Below are positions 48,144-57,634 of a stretch of DNA of 64,000 nt, piece after piece. How positions within the stretch are numbered: position 1 is the stretch's first letter; the number at the start of each line of letters is the position of its first letter. The notes under the pieces were generated by a model that did no database searches, was not told the origin of the DNA, and saw nothing but the letters and a program-made list of their open reading frames with translations. Where the stretch lies: assembly GCA_963740945.1 (NCBI GenBank), contig CAVUGE010000033.1:1-64000 (forward strand), in the 5' to 3' direction. The DNA is from CAVQBP01 sp963740945 (GTDB taxonomy: Bacteria; Bacteroidota; Ignavibacteria; Ignavibacteriales; Ignavibacteriaceae). The position numbers were made by a program, and so were the translations under genes.

Positions 48144-48431
48144 ATGAAAATAGGAGAAATAAACAATCTTTTATCAGCTAACCTTCTAAATAAAACAGAA
48201 AAACCTGATAACGGCAATTTCAAAAATGTTCTATCAGATTTTATTGGAAGCGTAAATCAAAGTCAGCTGGATTCGGATAGTATTACCAATGATTTTATTC
48301 TTGGAAAAAATGTTGAGCTGCAGGATGTCATGATCTCTTCTGAAAAAGCAAAAACCAGTCTTGAGTTACTAATGGAAATTAGAAACAAAACAATTGATAT
48401 GTATAAAGAATTAACAAATATGCCCTTATAG
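48144..48431 (+). CDS. fliE: Flagellar hook-basal body protein FliE
   Basis: 95 residues with the FliE pattern: FKNVLSDFIGSVNQSQLDSD, the central VELQDVMISSEKAKTSLELLMEIRNKTIDMYKELTNMPL. It links the MS ring to the rod. The genes before and after are flgC and fliF, the usual context. Confidence 0.93.
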   Translation: MKIGEINNLLSANLLNKTEKPDNGNFKNVLSDFIGSVNQSQLDSDSITNDFILGKNVELQDVMISSEKAKTSLELLMEIRNKTIDMYKELTNMPL

Positions 48432-48439
48432 ATTGAAAT

Positions 48440-50044
48440 ATGAACAAAAACCCTTTAGAAGCTGTTTTTAATCTATTTAATAGATTTTCACTACAACAAA
48501 AAATCTTAATTGCTGGGAGTGTCGCAATAACCATAATATTGCTGGCAATATTATTATTCTTTTTGAATCAACCGAATTTTTCTCCTTTATATTCCAATCT
48601 AGCAGAAGATGATGCTGCCAAGGTAATTGATTATCTGAATAATGAAAAAATTCCCTACCAGATAGGTGATAATGGAAAAGTTATAGAAGTTCCAAAAGAA
48701 AAAGTATACGAAGCCCGTATGTCTCTGGCAGGTAAGGGAATTCCGGCTTCAGGAATTGTTGGTTATGAAATATTTGATAAAAATACAATGGGAATGTCCG
48801 AGTTTATGCAGAAACTTAATTATAAGCGGGCGCTTGAAGGTGAACTTGCAAGAACAATAATGGAAGAAGAAGGGGTTGAAGGTGCTCGAGTTCAGATTGT
48901 TATTCCTCAAAGATCAACTTTTAAAGATGAAGAAAAATTGCCTACTGCTTCTGTTGTATTGAAACTTAAAAATAATTTCATGATAACAAATGGAAATGTT
49001 GCTGCAATTGTAAACCTTATTTCAAGCAGTGTTGAAGGATTAACCCAGAACAATGTAACCTTAATAGATACAAAAGGAAGGATATTATCAAAGGAATTTG
49101 AAGACGGTCCTATTGCTCATTCCAGTTCGAAACAATATGAAATAAAGCAGACTGTTGAGAATTATCTTGTTCAAAAAGCACAGACTATTCTGGACAATAT
49201 TTTAGGACCTGGCAATGCGGTAATCCAGGTAAATGCCGATATAAATTTTGATCAGGTGGAAAAGACAATGGAATTATATGATCCTGATAGTCAGGTAGCT
49301 ATTAGTGAACAAACCACAAAGACAGAAAATGCAGGGAAAAATTCCGGTGATTCCACTTCTCAGGTAAGTCAAAATAATACAACAAACTATGAAATAAATA
49401 AAACTGTACAAAAAGTTGTACAGGGTACCGGAAATATAAAACGTTTAAGTGTTGCTGCAGTTATTAATGATGCTGCTAAAGTAGTAAAAAAAGGAGATAA
49501 AGAAGAAACTGTCTATGAACCACGTCCGCCGGAACAAATGAAAAAACTTGAAGATATTATTAGAAATGCCATCGGGGTAAGTACTGACAGAAATGATCAG
49601 TTTTCAATTGAAAATATATCTTTTGAAACAAAACCTTTCGAAGATTTGAAGGTAGATAAACCATCTTCAATTATGAATAACTTTGATGGTTATATCAATA
49701 TTATATTAATTGTTATAAGTATTGGAGGGGCAATGTTTATTCTAAAAAGCCTAATGACTAAGCTGAAAAATCAAAAAATTAATCTTGGTAATATTGATCA
49801 GCTTGAAGAAAAAAGGATTGAAAGTTTCAATGCACAAGCTCCTGTTTCAAAAAACCAGCAGGGTAAAAAGATTGCACAAAAACCTAAAAGAGATTTACTC
49901 CCTGTAGGTGATATTGAAGATGATATTTCCGATGACGCTGTAAGAAAAAAACATCAGCAGGAAAAAATATCTAATTATGTTAACAAAAATCCAACTGATA
50001 CTGCTAAACTTATTCACTCATGGATTCATGAAGATGAGATGTAG
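48440..50044 (+). CDS. fliF: Flagellar MS-ring protein FliF
   Basis: 534 residues with an N-terminal membrane helix (about 25-45) and a C-terminal one (about 412-433). Between them lie the ring-building motifs (NFSPLYSNLAEDDAAKVIDYLNNEKIPYQI, GYEIFDKNTMGMSEFMQKLNYKRALEGELARTI, VEGARVQIVIPQRS). The cytoplasmic tail (from about 440) binds FliG. It forms the MS ring in the inner membrane, around the export gate. Confidence 0.95.
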   Translation: MNKNPLEAVFNLFNRFSLQQKILIAGSVAITIILLAILLFFLNQPNFSPLYSNLAEDDAAKVIDYLNNEKIPYQIGDNGKVIEVPKEKVYEARMSLAGKGIPASGIVGYEIFDKNTMGMSEFMQKLNYKRALEGELARTIMEEEGVEGARVQIVIPQRSTFKDEEKLPTASVVLKLKNNFMITNGNVAAIVNLISSSVEGLTQNNVTLIDTKGRILSKEFEDGPIAHSSSKQYEIKQTVENYLVQKAQTILDNILGPGNAVIQVNADINFDQVEKTMELYDPDSQVAISEQTTKTENAGKNSGDSTSQVSQNNTTNYEINKTVQKVVQGTGNIKRLSVAAVINDAAKVVKKGDKEETVYEPRPPEQMKKLEDIIRNAIGVSTDRNDQFSIENISFETKPFEDLKVDKPSSIMNNFDGYINIILIVISIGGAMFILKSLMTKLKNQKINLGNIDQLEEKRIESFNAQAPVSKNQQGKKIAQKPKRDLLPVGDIEDDISDDAVRKKHQQEKISNYVNKNPTDTAKLIHSWIHEDEM

Positions 50045-50052
50045 GAAAAAGT

Positions 50053-51078
50053 ATGGCAGATAGATCCATTAAAACAACAGATATTTCAGGTGTTCAAAAA
50101 GCTGCTCTTTTAATGATAGCATTAAATGTCGAAACAGCATCAGAGGTTTTTAAATTTTTAGATTCTGCCGAAGTAGAATTAATTTCAACTGAAATTTCAA
50201 AGGTTAAAAATATAGCTTCACAAGTGGTCGATCTTGTTATGGATGAATTTTATACAATGGCGACTGCGCGTCAATATGTATTGGAAGGAGGGATAGATTA
50301 TGCTCAAGCACTGCTCGAGAAATCTTTTGGGCCTAGTAAAGCCACGGAAATAATTGAAAGGGTTAAATCTTTAACAGCTCTAAAAGGTTTTGACGTACTT
50401 AAAAAAGCTGATTCGGCGCAGCTAATCGGTTTTTTAAATAAGGAACATCCTCAGACTATGGCTCTGATTCTTTCACATCTTAACCCAAATCAAACTGCCC
50501 AAGCTTTACAAGAATTACCCGAGAATACTAGGGCCGATGTTGTTTATCGTATAGCTACTTTGGGAAAAATATCTCCGCAAACACTTAAACAGGTGGAAAA
50601 AGTTGTAGATGAGATGGCTGGTTTCAGCATGTCTCAGTCATTAAGTAAAATTGGCGGAACTAAAAGTCTTGCAAATATTTTAAACAAGACTAACGCCACA
50701 ATGAGTAAGTTAATCTTGGAAAAACTTGAACAACAGGATACTGAAGTTGCTCAGGAAGTTAAACGCCTTATGTTCCTATTTGAAGATATTCTCAATATTC
50801 AAGATAAAGATATTCAGAGGGTACTTAGAGAAGTTGATAGAAAAGATCTTGCTCTCGCCTTAAAAGTTGCAGAAGATAAATTAAAAAATAAAATATTCGC
50901 AAATATGTCAGAAAGGGGAGCGGATTTGCTTAAGGAGGAACTTCAATATATGGGAATGGTTAAATTAAAAGAAGTTGAAGCTGCCCAGGCTAAAATCATT
51001 GATTTAGTAAAAATGCTTGAGGAAGCCGGTGAAATAACATTGAATTTACGCGGAAGCAAAGAAGAAGTATATGTCTGA
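50053..51078 (+). CDS. fliG: Flagellar motor switch protein FliG
   Basis: 341 residues with N, middle and C domains: GVQKAALLMIALNVETASEVFKFL, the middle EHPQTMALILSHLNPNQTAQALQELP, and the C-terminal torque helix region LMFLFEDILNIQDKDIQRVLREVDRKDLALALK, whose charged residues contact the stator. It starts nine bases after fliF and overlaps fliH by eight bases. Confidence 0.96.
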   Translation: MADRSIKTTDISGVQKAALLMIALNVETASEVFKFLDSAEVELISTEISKVKNIASQVVDLVMDEFYTMATARQYVLEGGIDYAQALLEKSFGPSKATEIIERVKSLTALKGFDVLKKADSAQLIGFLNKEHPQTMALILSHLNPNQTAQALQELPENTRADVVYRIATLGKISPQTLKQVEKVVDEMAGFSMSQSLSKIGGTKSLANILNKTNATMSKLILEKLEQQDTEVAQEVKRLMFLFEDILNIQDKDIQRVLREVDRKDLALALKVAEDKLKNKIFANMSERGADLLKEELQYMGMVKLKEVEAAQAKIIDLVKMLEEAGEITLNLRGSKEEVYV

Positions 51079-51706
51079 TGTAATAAAGTTAAATAATGTA
51101 GTTTCTAAAAAGCTTTCGGTAAGGTTTAAGAATGAATATGATGACCTTGAAGAAGAAAAAGAACAAAAACAAAATCAATTTCAAATCCAGCTAGAACAGA
51201 AGTATGAACTTGGGTTTCAAAATGGTTATGAGAATGCAAAAAATGATATTGAAGAATTATATAACGAAAGACTTCTAAAAAAGGTTAATGAATTTAAAAA
51301 AATTTTAACGAAAACAGATGAAAAAATTTCCGGTTATGGTGAAGAATTTGAAGGACTTGTCGTCCGCCTCTCCTTTGAAATAGCTCAAAAAATTGTTAGA
51401 AGAGAAATAAAGAAAGAATCGCCGATAGAGAATGTTTTAAAGGAATCACTTAAAAAAATACTCGGCGCAAATTCTGTAATTATAAAAATTCACCCGGAAG
51501 ATTTTAAATTAATAAATGATGACTATAGCAAAAATCTATTCTTTGATGAATCATTTTCAAAAATAAAATTTGAACAGGATGACAGAATTGAACAGGGAGG
51601 CTGTGCAGTTGAAACTGAGATTGGTAATGTGGATGCACGCGTAACTTCCCAGATAAATGAATTAAAGAAATATTTTGAATCCAATCTGATTTCACAGTCA
51701 AATTAG
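51071..51706 (+). CDS. fliH: Flagellar assembly protein FliH
   Basis: 211 residues. A charged coiled-coil N-terminal half (DDLEEEKEQKQNQFQIQLEQKYELGFQNGYENAKNDIEELYNERLLKK) is followed by the FliH C-terminal domain (FEGLVVRLSFEIAQKIVRREI, IKIHPEDFKLI, DRIEQGGCAVETEIGNVDARV). It regulates the FliI ATPase, as expected from its place between fliG and fliI; it starts inside the fliG end. Confidence 0.9.
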   Translation: MSDVIKLNNVVSKKLSVRFKNEYDDLEEEKEQKQNQFQIQLEQKYELGFQNGYENAKNDIEELYNERLLKKVNEFKKILTKTDEKISGYGEEFEGLVVRLSFEIAQKIVRREIKKESPIENVLKESLKKILGANSVIIKIHPEDFKLINDDYSKNLFFDESFSKIKFEQDDRIEQGGCAVETEIGNVDARVTSQINELKKYFESNLISQSN

Positions 51707-51709
51707 TAA

Positions 51710-53041
51710 ATGAATTTAACAAAAGCATATATAGAAAAATACCGGAACCTTATAGATCGTTCGGAACTGATTAAATTAAATGGAAAAGTTACCGATGTTG
51801 TAGGGTTAGTAATTATTTCCACCGGACCGAATGTTTCGCTTGGAGAAGTCTGTATTATTGTGGATAGGAACGGAAAAACAGTATGTCAATCGGAAGTCGT
51901 TGGTTTTAAAGAGGGTAAGGTATTATCAATTGCTTTAGGTGAAGTTCACAATATTTCTCCTGCTTGCGAGATTATTGCAACCGGAAAGAGTTTTAATATT
52001 CCGGTGGGAAAAGAATTATTAGGAAGAGTAATTGATGGATTGGGGAACCCTATTGACGGGAAAGGGGAGTTAAATTGCTCCTCTTTAATTAATATCTATA
52101 GAGAACCGCCCAATCCTTTAAAAAGAAGGAGAATTAATACACCTCTGCAGACTGGTGTTAGATCGATTGACGGATTATTAACTGTTGGCAAAGGACAAAG
52201 GATCGGTATTTTTGCCGGGAGCGGGGTTGGTAAAAGTGTAACATTGGGTATGATCGCTAGAAATACCAATGCTGATATTAATGTTATCACCTTAATAGGT
52301 GAAAGAGGAAGAGAAGTACGCGAATTTATAGAAAAAGACTTGGGTGAAGAGGGATTAAAAAAATCAGTTGTTATTGTAGCAACAAGTGATAAGTCCGCAT
52401 TGGTAAGAATCAAAGGAGCCTATATTGGTACAACTATTGCCGAATTTTTTAGAGATCAGGGAATGGATGTAGTCTTAATGATGGATTCGGTAACTAGATT
52501 TGCAATGGCGCAAAGAGAAATTGGACTTACCGTTGGAGAACCACCTACCTCTAAAGGTTATACTCCTTCAGTATTTGCTATCCTTCCAAAACTTTTGGAA
52601 AGAGCAGGTACATCCGAAAATGGTACTATAACCGGTTTCTACACTGTCCTTGTGGATGGCGATGATATGAATGAACCTATTGCTGATGCTGTAAGATCAA
52701 TCCTTGACGGACATGTGGTATTATCACGCAGGTTAGCAAACAAAGGACAATATCCTGCTGTTGATCCTCTGCAGAGCGTCAGCAGGGTAATGCCGGATAT
52801 TGTTACATCAGATCATTATAAACGTTCCATGATTTTTAATGAAATCCTTGCTACTTATAAAGAAGCAGAAGACTTAATTAATATCGGGGCGTATGTCAAA
52901 GGAAGTAATCCTCAAATTGATCATGCACTATCTAAAATAAATCTTTTAAGATCGTTTTTAAAACAGGATATGAATGAAAAAACTCTATATAATTCTACTG
53001 TCTCAAGATTAAATGATATTATTGAAAAACCATTGACCTGA
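51710..53041 (+). CDS. fliI: Flagellar export ATPase FliI
   Basis: 443 residues, F1-beta-like ATPase: Walker A GIFAGSGVGKSVTLG (Lys175), Walker B VVLMMDSVTRFAMAQREIGL and the family segment GEPPTSKGYTPSVFAILPKLLERAGT. It energises export together with FliH and FliJ, whose genes flank it (gaps of 3 and 10 bp). Confidence 0.97.
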   Translation: MNLTKAYIEKYRNLIDRSELIKLNGKVTDVVGLVIISTGPNVSLGEVCIIVDRNGKTVCQSEVVGFKEGKVLSIALGEVHNISPACEIIATGKSFNIPVGKELLGRVIDGLGNPIDGKGELNCSSLINIYREPPNPLKRRRINTPLQTGVRSIDGLLTVGKGQRIGIFAGSGVGKSVTLGMIARNTNADINVITLIGERGREVREFIEKDLGEEGLKKSVVIVATSDKSALVRIKGAYIGTTIAEFFRDQGMDVVLMMDSVTRFAMAQREIGLTVGEPPTSKGYTPSVFAILPKLLERAGTSENGTITGFYTVLVDGDDMNEPIADAVRSILDGHVVLSRRLANKGQYPAVDPLQSVSRVMPDIVTSDHYKRSMIFNEILATYKEAEDLINIGAYVKGSNPQIDHALSKINLLRSFLKQDMNEKTLYNSTVSRLNDIIEKPLT

Positions 53042-53051
53042 TAAGCCGGAT

Positions 53052-53483
53052 ATGTCAAAATTTACATTTAAGTATGATTCTATAAAAAAAGTTAAGGAAT
53101 TACTGGAAAAAAAGGTACAAAAGGAAATGGCACTTATAGAGTTGGAAATTGATAGAAATATTTTTGAGTGTGAAAAGTTGGTCCTGGAAATAGAAAATAC
53201 TATCAAAATCCCCAAAAGTAATAGGATATCGGAATTAAAAGCTGTTGAGAACTATAAAAAAACGTTGGAAAAGAAAATTGAAATTATTCAAAAACATATT
53301 GAAGCACTAAAGCAGCAGAAAGAAAAAAAATTGAAGGAATTGGCTGAGAGAAGTAAAGAAAATAAAATCTTTCAAACATTAGAAGAAACTTATCTAGAAA
53401 ACTTCAAATATGAAGAAAATCTTAAAGATGAGATTAAAATAAATGAAATTGCCACTCAAAAGTTTATCAGGGACAATAGCTGA
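53052..53483 (+). CDS. fliJ: Flagellar export chaperone-like protein FliJ
   Basis: 143 residues forming one long, Lys/Glu-rich antiparallel coiled coil, as expected for FliJ; sequence conservation in this family is low, so the call rests on length, coiled-coil character and position directly after fliI. Confidence 0.8.
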   Translation: MSKFTFKYDSIKKVKELLEKKVQKEMALIELEIDRNIFECEKLVLEIENTIKIPKSNRISELKAVENYKKTLEKKIEIIQKHIEALKQQKEKKLKELAERSKENKIFQTLEETYLENFKYEENLKDEIKINEIATQKFIRDNS

Positions 53484-53484
53484 A

Positions 53485-54138
53485 ATGAAAATATTAAATA
53501 TTCTTGTTTTTGTTGCAGCTTTTCTTATAGTAACAGGTGGTCTGATCTTTTTTAATTCAATTTATAACAACATCTTTAAATTTGATTTTTCTCCTGTTTC
53601 TAATAAAGATTCTTTAAGTGTTGCAAGCACAGTTTCTCCAAATGATCCCTCTGTAGAACTTAAGGAACAAGTTGATAAAAAAGCTGAACCGGTTGGGGGA
53701 AACGATACAACTAATAGCCTGGCATTAAATACTAATATGCAGAACGATTCTGTAACCGCTTCTATTCCAAATGCTCAAGCAACTCCACAGGTTATTCCTA
53801 TTCAAAATAAATCTCAAAATTTATCTGTTAATAATCAAACAGAACCAGAACAGCAAAACGGACAGGAAACTGTTATTGATAGAAATATAAAGGCTTCGGA
53901 AGTTGATACCATATATCAAAAGTGGATTAAGCAAACCGCTAAGCTTTACGAATCAATGGACCCTAAAAAGGCTGCTTTAATTATAAGGAATTATTCCGAG
54001 TCGACGGCAAGAAATATTATCTATAAAATGAAAAAAAAGCAGGCAGCAGATATTTTATCCGAACTTGATCCTGTTACTGCTAATAGAATAGCCCAATTCC
54101 CTACAGAAAAAGATAAATCAGATTTAATTAAAAATTAA
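53485..54138 (+). CDS. MotE-like membrane protein of the flagellar operon (YlxF type)
   Basis: About 217 residues with an N-terminal membrane anchor (ILNILVFVAAFLIVTGGLIFF), a long low-complexity Ser/Asn/Gln periplasmic linker (about 30-130), and a C-terminal MgtE-N-like helical domain (YESMDPKKAALIIRNYSESTARNIIYKMKKKQAADILSELDPVTANRIAQF). MotE-type proteins with this C-terminus assist the stator. The ATG at 53485 is chosen over 53443 because it starts right at the anchor and follows the fliJ stop by one base. Bacillus ylxF sits at the same place between fliJ and fliK. Confidence 0.82.
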   Translation: MKILNILVFVAAFLIVTGGLIFFNSIYNNIFKFDFSPVSNKDSLSVASTVSPNDPSVELKEQVDKKAEPVGGNDTTNSLALNTNMQNDSVTASIPNAQATPQVIPIQNKSQNLSVNNQTEPEQQNGQETVIDRNIKASEVDTIYQKWIKQTAKLYESMDPKKAALIIRNYSESTARNIIYKMKKKQAADILSELDPVTANRIAQFPTEKDKSDLIKN

Positions 54139-54148
54139 TAATTATGTA

Positions 54149-54175
54149 TAAACTAATTTTAAATTCGTTCGATAA
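54149..54175 (+). promoter_or_regulatory. Sigma-28 (FliA)-like promoter immediately before fliK
   Basis: TAAA (54149-54152), 15 bp, then TTCGATAA (54168-54175) is the same arrangement as the site before the first chemoreceptor. It would place the transcription start at or next to the fliK ATG (54182), implying either a leaderless message or use of a later ATG such as 54224. Confidence 0.5.
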
Positions 54176-54181
54176 TAAACA

Positions 54182-57100
54182 ATGAATGCAAATATATTTG
54201 AGTCCCAAAATAAAGAAAACCTAATGCAGTTTAATCCTCTTTTTTTACCGGCAAATAATTTTGCTGAAAATCCAGGAATCACAAAAACTTTTAAATTAAG
54301 TAACAGTACATATTTATTTTCTGATATAATTAAAGTTTTTACTGGAGCGGATTTAATTAAAAACCAGGAAGATTCCGGATTAAACTTACCTCAGGATAAC
54401 TTGTCAAATCAACAGCTTCAGGCAGCAAATATTTATTCATTGAATATTCAAAACGCAGCACCCATACCTGATAAACAAAAGGATTTATCAAAAACTATTA
54501 ATTCTGTAGTAAATAATCTGAGCATAATTATTGAATTAATAAATAAATTATCCGGCAGCGGACAGCTTAATTTACAGAGTGGAATTTCCGGCTTAAATTC
54601 TTTTAAATCAGGCATATTACCAAATGAGAAAATGATAACATCGGATGAATTAACTGCCCTTTTAAATAATTTTATTAAGTTGACCGGTTCCGCAAATAAA
54701 ACAAAAAATATAACGGGTAATGGAGACACGTCAAAAGCAAAAAATAAAGTTGATGATAATCAGGGAGATTTGATTATAAACATCCTTAATTCATTAAATG
54801 CAAATAGACCTGTTATCATAAACATTGTTAATGAAAACGAAATCTTAAAGATTGAATTACAAAAAACTGATATAGTGGGACAGGATGAAAAATCTATTTC
54901 ATTAAATCCCGATGATAGTAATTCAGGAGTCTCCCTGAAAGAAGATAAATTCGATTTCAAATTAATTAATAATACAGGTTACAAAGAATCTATGCATATA
55001 CCGGCAGATTCTTTATCTATTGAAGCACTGCGGCAAAACTCTGAATTAAATAAATTGAAATCCGCTTCAAATTCAGGTAAAATTGAAGAAAATATATTGA
55101 GCCCGGATAAAATTGAAAGCTTATCTTCGGAAAATGGGGGAAAAATTGTTTCTGATGGACAGTCTAAAATAGCTTTATTTGAAGATTCTGCTTTCCCTGC
55201 TGACCTATCGAAAAATTCAAATTCTTTACCGTTTATAAAATTGAAGAGTGGTTCAAATGCTCAGAATATTTTTAAACTCAAAGTTGAAATTTCAAAGATT
55301 GAAAAGCCCTCTCAGTTACCCAAATCGGAGATTACTCCTGATTTATCAAATAAAATATTTGGTAAACCTAAGAATAATTTGTCAAAGAATGTATCGGAGT
55401 CTGTTTCTATTGAAAAGCTTGTCGCTTCAAAAAACAGCCTGAAAAACTTAAATAAGGTTTCCAATGAACTGAATAATTATTCGATTAAATCAGATGTAAA
55501 TAAGATTAAGAACACTGCAGTTTTCAAGAATGAAATTAAAAGTGAATTAAAAGATGCTGAGCCAATAGTTAAAAATAAAAATCTAAAGGCAGAAATTCAG
55601 TTTAACGATTCAATAAAATCTCAAAAAGATTTAAAGGAAATCGATAAGGTTAGCAACAAAGATCTGAAAATTCTTTTTGAAGACGACAAAAGTAACCCTA
55701 AATCAAAGTTGACCAAATCTTCCCCAATTGCAGCAATTTTTGATGAATCCAAAATTGAAAAGCTTGTCTCTTCAAAAAACAACCTGAAAAACTTAAATAA
55801 AGTTTCCAATGAACTGAATAATTATTCGATTAAATCAGATGTAAATAAGATTAAGAACACTATAGATTTCAAGAATGAAATTAAAAGTGAATTAAAAGAT
55901 GCTGAGCCAATAGTTAAAAATAAAAATCTAAAGGCAGAAATTCAGTTTAACGATTCAATAAAATCTCAAAAAGATTTAAAGGAAATCGATAAGGTTAGCA
56001 ACAAAGATCTGAAAATTCTTTTTGAAGACGACAAAAGTAACCCTAAATCAAAGTTGACCAAATCTTCCCCAATTGCAGCAATTTTTGATGAATCTAAAAT
56101 TGAAAAGCTTGTTGCTTCAAAAAACAGCCTGAAAAACTTAAATAAGGTTTCCAATGAACTGAATAATTATTCGATTAAATCAGATGTAAATAAGATTAAG
56201 AACACTATAGATTTCAAAAATGAAATTAAAAGTGAATTAAAAGATGCTGAGCCAATAGTTAAAAATAAAAATCCAAAGGTAGAAATTCAGTTAAACGATT
56301 CAATAAATTCCAAAAAAGATTTAAAAGAAACTTCTAAAATTTCAACCAGCGGTGATGAAAATAAGTTTGAAAAGGACGAGATTAAAAATAACGATGTTAA
56401 AATAGAGTTGGAAGACAATAAAGGTAAAACTGAATCAGGATCAACCAAACCTCTCAAAGCTTCAGCAAAAGCGAATGAGTCTTATATTGAAAATATTTCT
56501 GACGAAAAAATATTGGTTAATACAGAAAGTATTGATAATGATAAGTTAAATGAAGGAAATGGAATCCCAACTGAGAAACCAGAAATCCCTGGAGAAGTTA
56601 TTACATCGGTTAAAACTGAGGAAAAAGATTCTAAAATAATTAACTCTGATAGTAATTTAAATGACATAGGGAAAGCAAAAGATCAGTTAAATCCTCAAAT
56701 TTCTATTCTCAAAAAGGAAATAGAAGATAAGAAATCCTCTCCCTTTGATGTTCAAAAAACAGATGATGTTGCTGATAAAAAACATGTTACTAAAGAAAAT
56801 TCTATAACGATCGATACGAAAACTAAAAGTATAAATACAAACATTAAATCAAACAATAATAATGATTCCAAAGAAATATCTGCATCAAAAAATGCGGATG
56901 ACAATAAAGAAATATTAGCTTCCGGGAAAGCAGTAATTGAAACTGACTCTCAAAAATCAAATTCCGAAGTCAATAACGGCACAAATATCAAAAGCGATCT
57001 TTCGGGTAAAATTAATTTAAGCGATAATCAGTTGAATGATAATATTGAAGATAATTTAATAAATAATAAAAAGGATGATTCGGGTAATTCAAAAGATGAG

Positions 57101-57625
57101 GGGCAATTTTCTCAAAGTAAAGGAGATAATTTCTTTAATTCTTATTTGAACAAAATTGAAATGAATAATGTTCAAAGCGCAAAAAGACCTGATTATAAAG
57201 AAAATTTTGATGATCAAATGAAAAGAGTTGATTCTAGTGAACTTGTTAAGGAGATTACAAAACTGGCTGCTGGTGATCAAAAAAATGTAGTGTTGAAATT
57301 AATTCCTGAAGATCTTGGGAAAGTGAAAATCTTCTTGGATATATCCAACAATATAATTCATGCGCATGCAGAAGTTGAAAATGAAGCCGCCAAAATTCTC
57401 ATGCAGAATAATGTTGATAATCTAAAACAATCATTAGTACAACAAGGTTTACAGTTAAATTCTTTAAATATTTCTCTGGCAAATCATCATGAACAAAAAT
57501 CTAATAAGCCTTATTTATCGAAAAGAAAAGCAATGTACAATGAACAGATAAGAGAAATAAGTGATGAAGAAGCACGGACAGTTTCTAAAAATTACGGCTA
57601 CAATACATATGAGTTTTTAGCATAG
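54182..57625 (+). CDS. fliK: Very large flagellar hook-length control protein FliK
   Basis: 1147 residues, far longer than the usual 350-650. Only the C-terminus is family-typical: the hook-length domain (about 1030-1105), with VVLKLIPEDLGKVKIFLDISNNIIHAHAEVENEAAKILMQNNVDNLKQSLVQQGLQLNSLNIS. The rest is a Ser/Asn/Lys/Asp-rich, probably unfolded ruler, inside which a 115-residue unit is repeated almost exactly (from about residue 410). In FliK the ruler length sets hook length. It is followed by flgD after nine bases. Confidence 0.88.
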   Translation: MNANIFESQNKENLMQFNPLFLPANNFAENPGITKTFKLSNSTYLFSDIIKVFTGADLIKNQEDSGLNLPQDNLSNQQLQAANIYSLNIQNAAPIPDKQKDLSKTINSVVNNLSIIIELINKLSGSGQLNLQSGISGLNSFKSGILPNEKMITSDELTALLNNFIKLTGSANKTKNITGNGDTSKAKNKVDDNQGDLIINILNSLNANRPVIINIVNENEILKIELQKTDIVGQDEKSISLNPDDSNSGVSLKEDKFDFKLINNTGYKESMHIPADSLSIEALRQNSELNKLKSASNSGKIEENILSPDKIESLSSENGGKIVSDGQSKIALFEDSAFPADLSKNSNSLPFIKLKSGSNAQNIFKLKVEISKIEKPSQLPKSEITPDLSNKIFGKPKNNLSKNVSESVSIEKLVASKNSLKNLNKVSNELNNYSIKSDVNKIKNTAVFKNEIKSELKDAEPIVKNKNLKAEIQFNDSIKSQKDLKEIDKVSNKDLKILFEDDKSNPKSKLTKSSPIAAIFDESKIEKLVSSKNNLKNLNKVSNELNNYSIKSDVNKIKNTIDFKNEIKSELKDAEPIVKNKNLKAEIQFNDSIKSQKDLKEIDKVSNKDLKILFEDDKSNPKSKLTKSSPIAAIFDESKIEKLVASKNSLKNLNKVSNELNNYSIKSDVNKIKNTIDFKNEIKSELKDAEPIVKNKNPKVEIQLNDSINSKKDLKETSKISTSGDENKFEKDEIKNNDVKIELEDNKGKTESGSTKPLKASAKANESYIENISDEKILVNTESIDNDKLNEGNGIPTEKPEIPGEVITSVKTEEKDSKIINSDSNLNDIGKAKDQLNPQISILKKEIEDKKSSPFDVQKTDDVADKKHVTKENSITIDTKTKSINTNIKSNNNNDSKEISASKNADDNKEILASGKAVIETDSQKSNSEVNNGTNIKSDLSGKINLSDNQLNDNIEDNLINNKKDDSGNSKDEGQFSQSKGDNFFNSYLNKIEMNNVQSAKRPDYKENFDDQMKRVDSSELVKEITKLAAGDQKNVVLKLIPEDLGKVKIFLDISNNIIHAHAEVENEAAKILMQNNVDNLKQSLVQQGLQLNSLNISLANHHEQKSNKPYLSKRKAMYNEQIREISDEEARTVSKNYGYNTYEFLA
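55409..56331 (+). repeat. 345-bp tandem repeat inside fliK (two full units plus a partial third)
   Basis: Units start at 55409, 55754 and 56099 (spacing exactly 345 bp, 115 codons) at the sequence ATTGAAAAGCTTGT. Long stretches are base-for-base identical between units, so the duplication is recent and in frame. The third copy diverges after about 230 bp. Confidence 0.95.
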
Positions 57626-57634
57626 GAGTAAAAT

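Noticed and set aside
55621..56154. Two identical 62-residue minus-strand frames inside fliK
   Set aside because: They are antisense shadows of the 345-bp repeat, spaced by exactly one unit.
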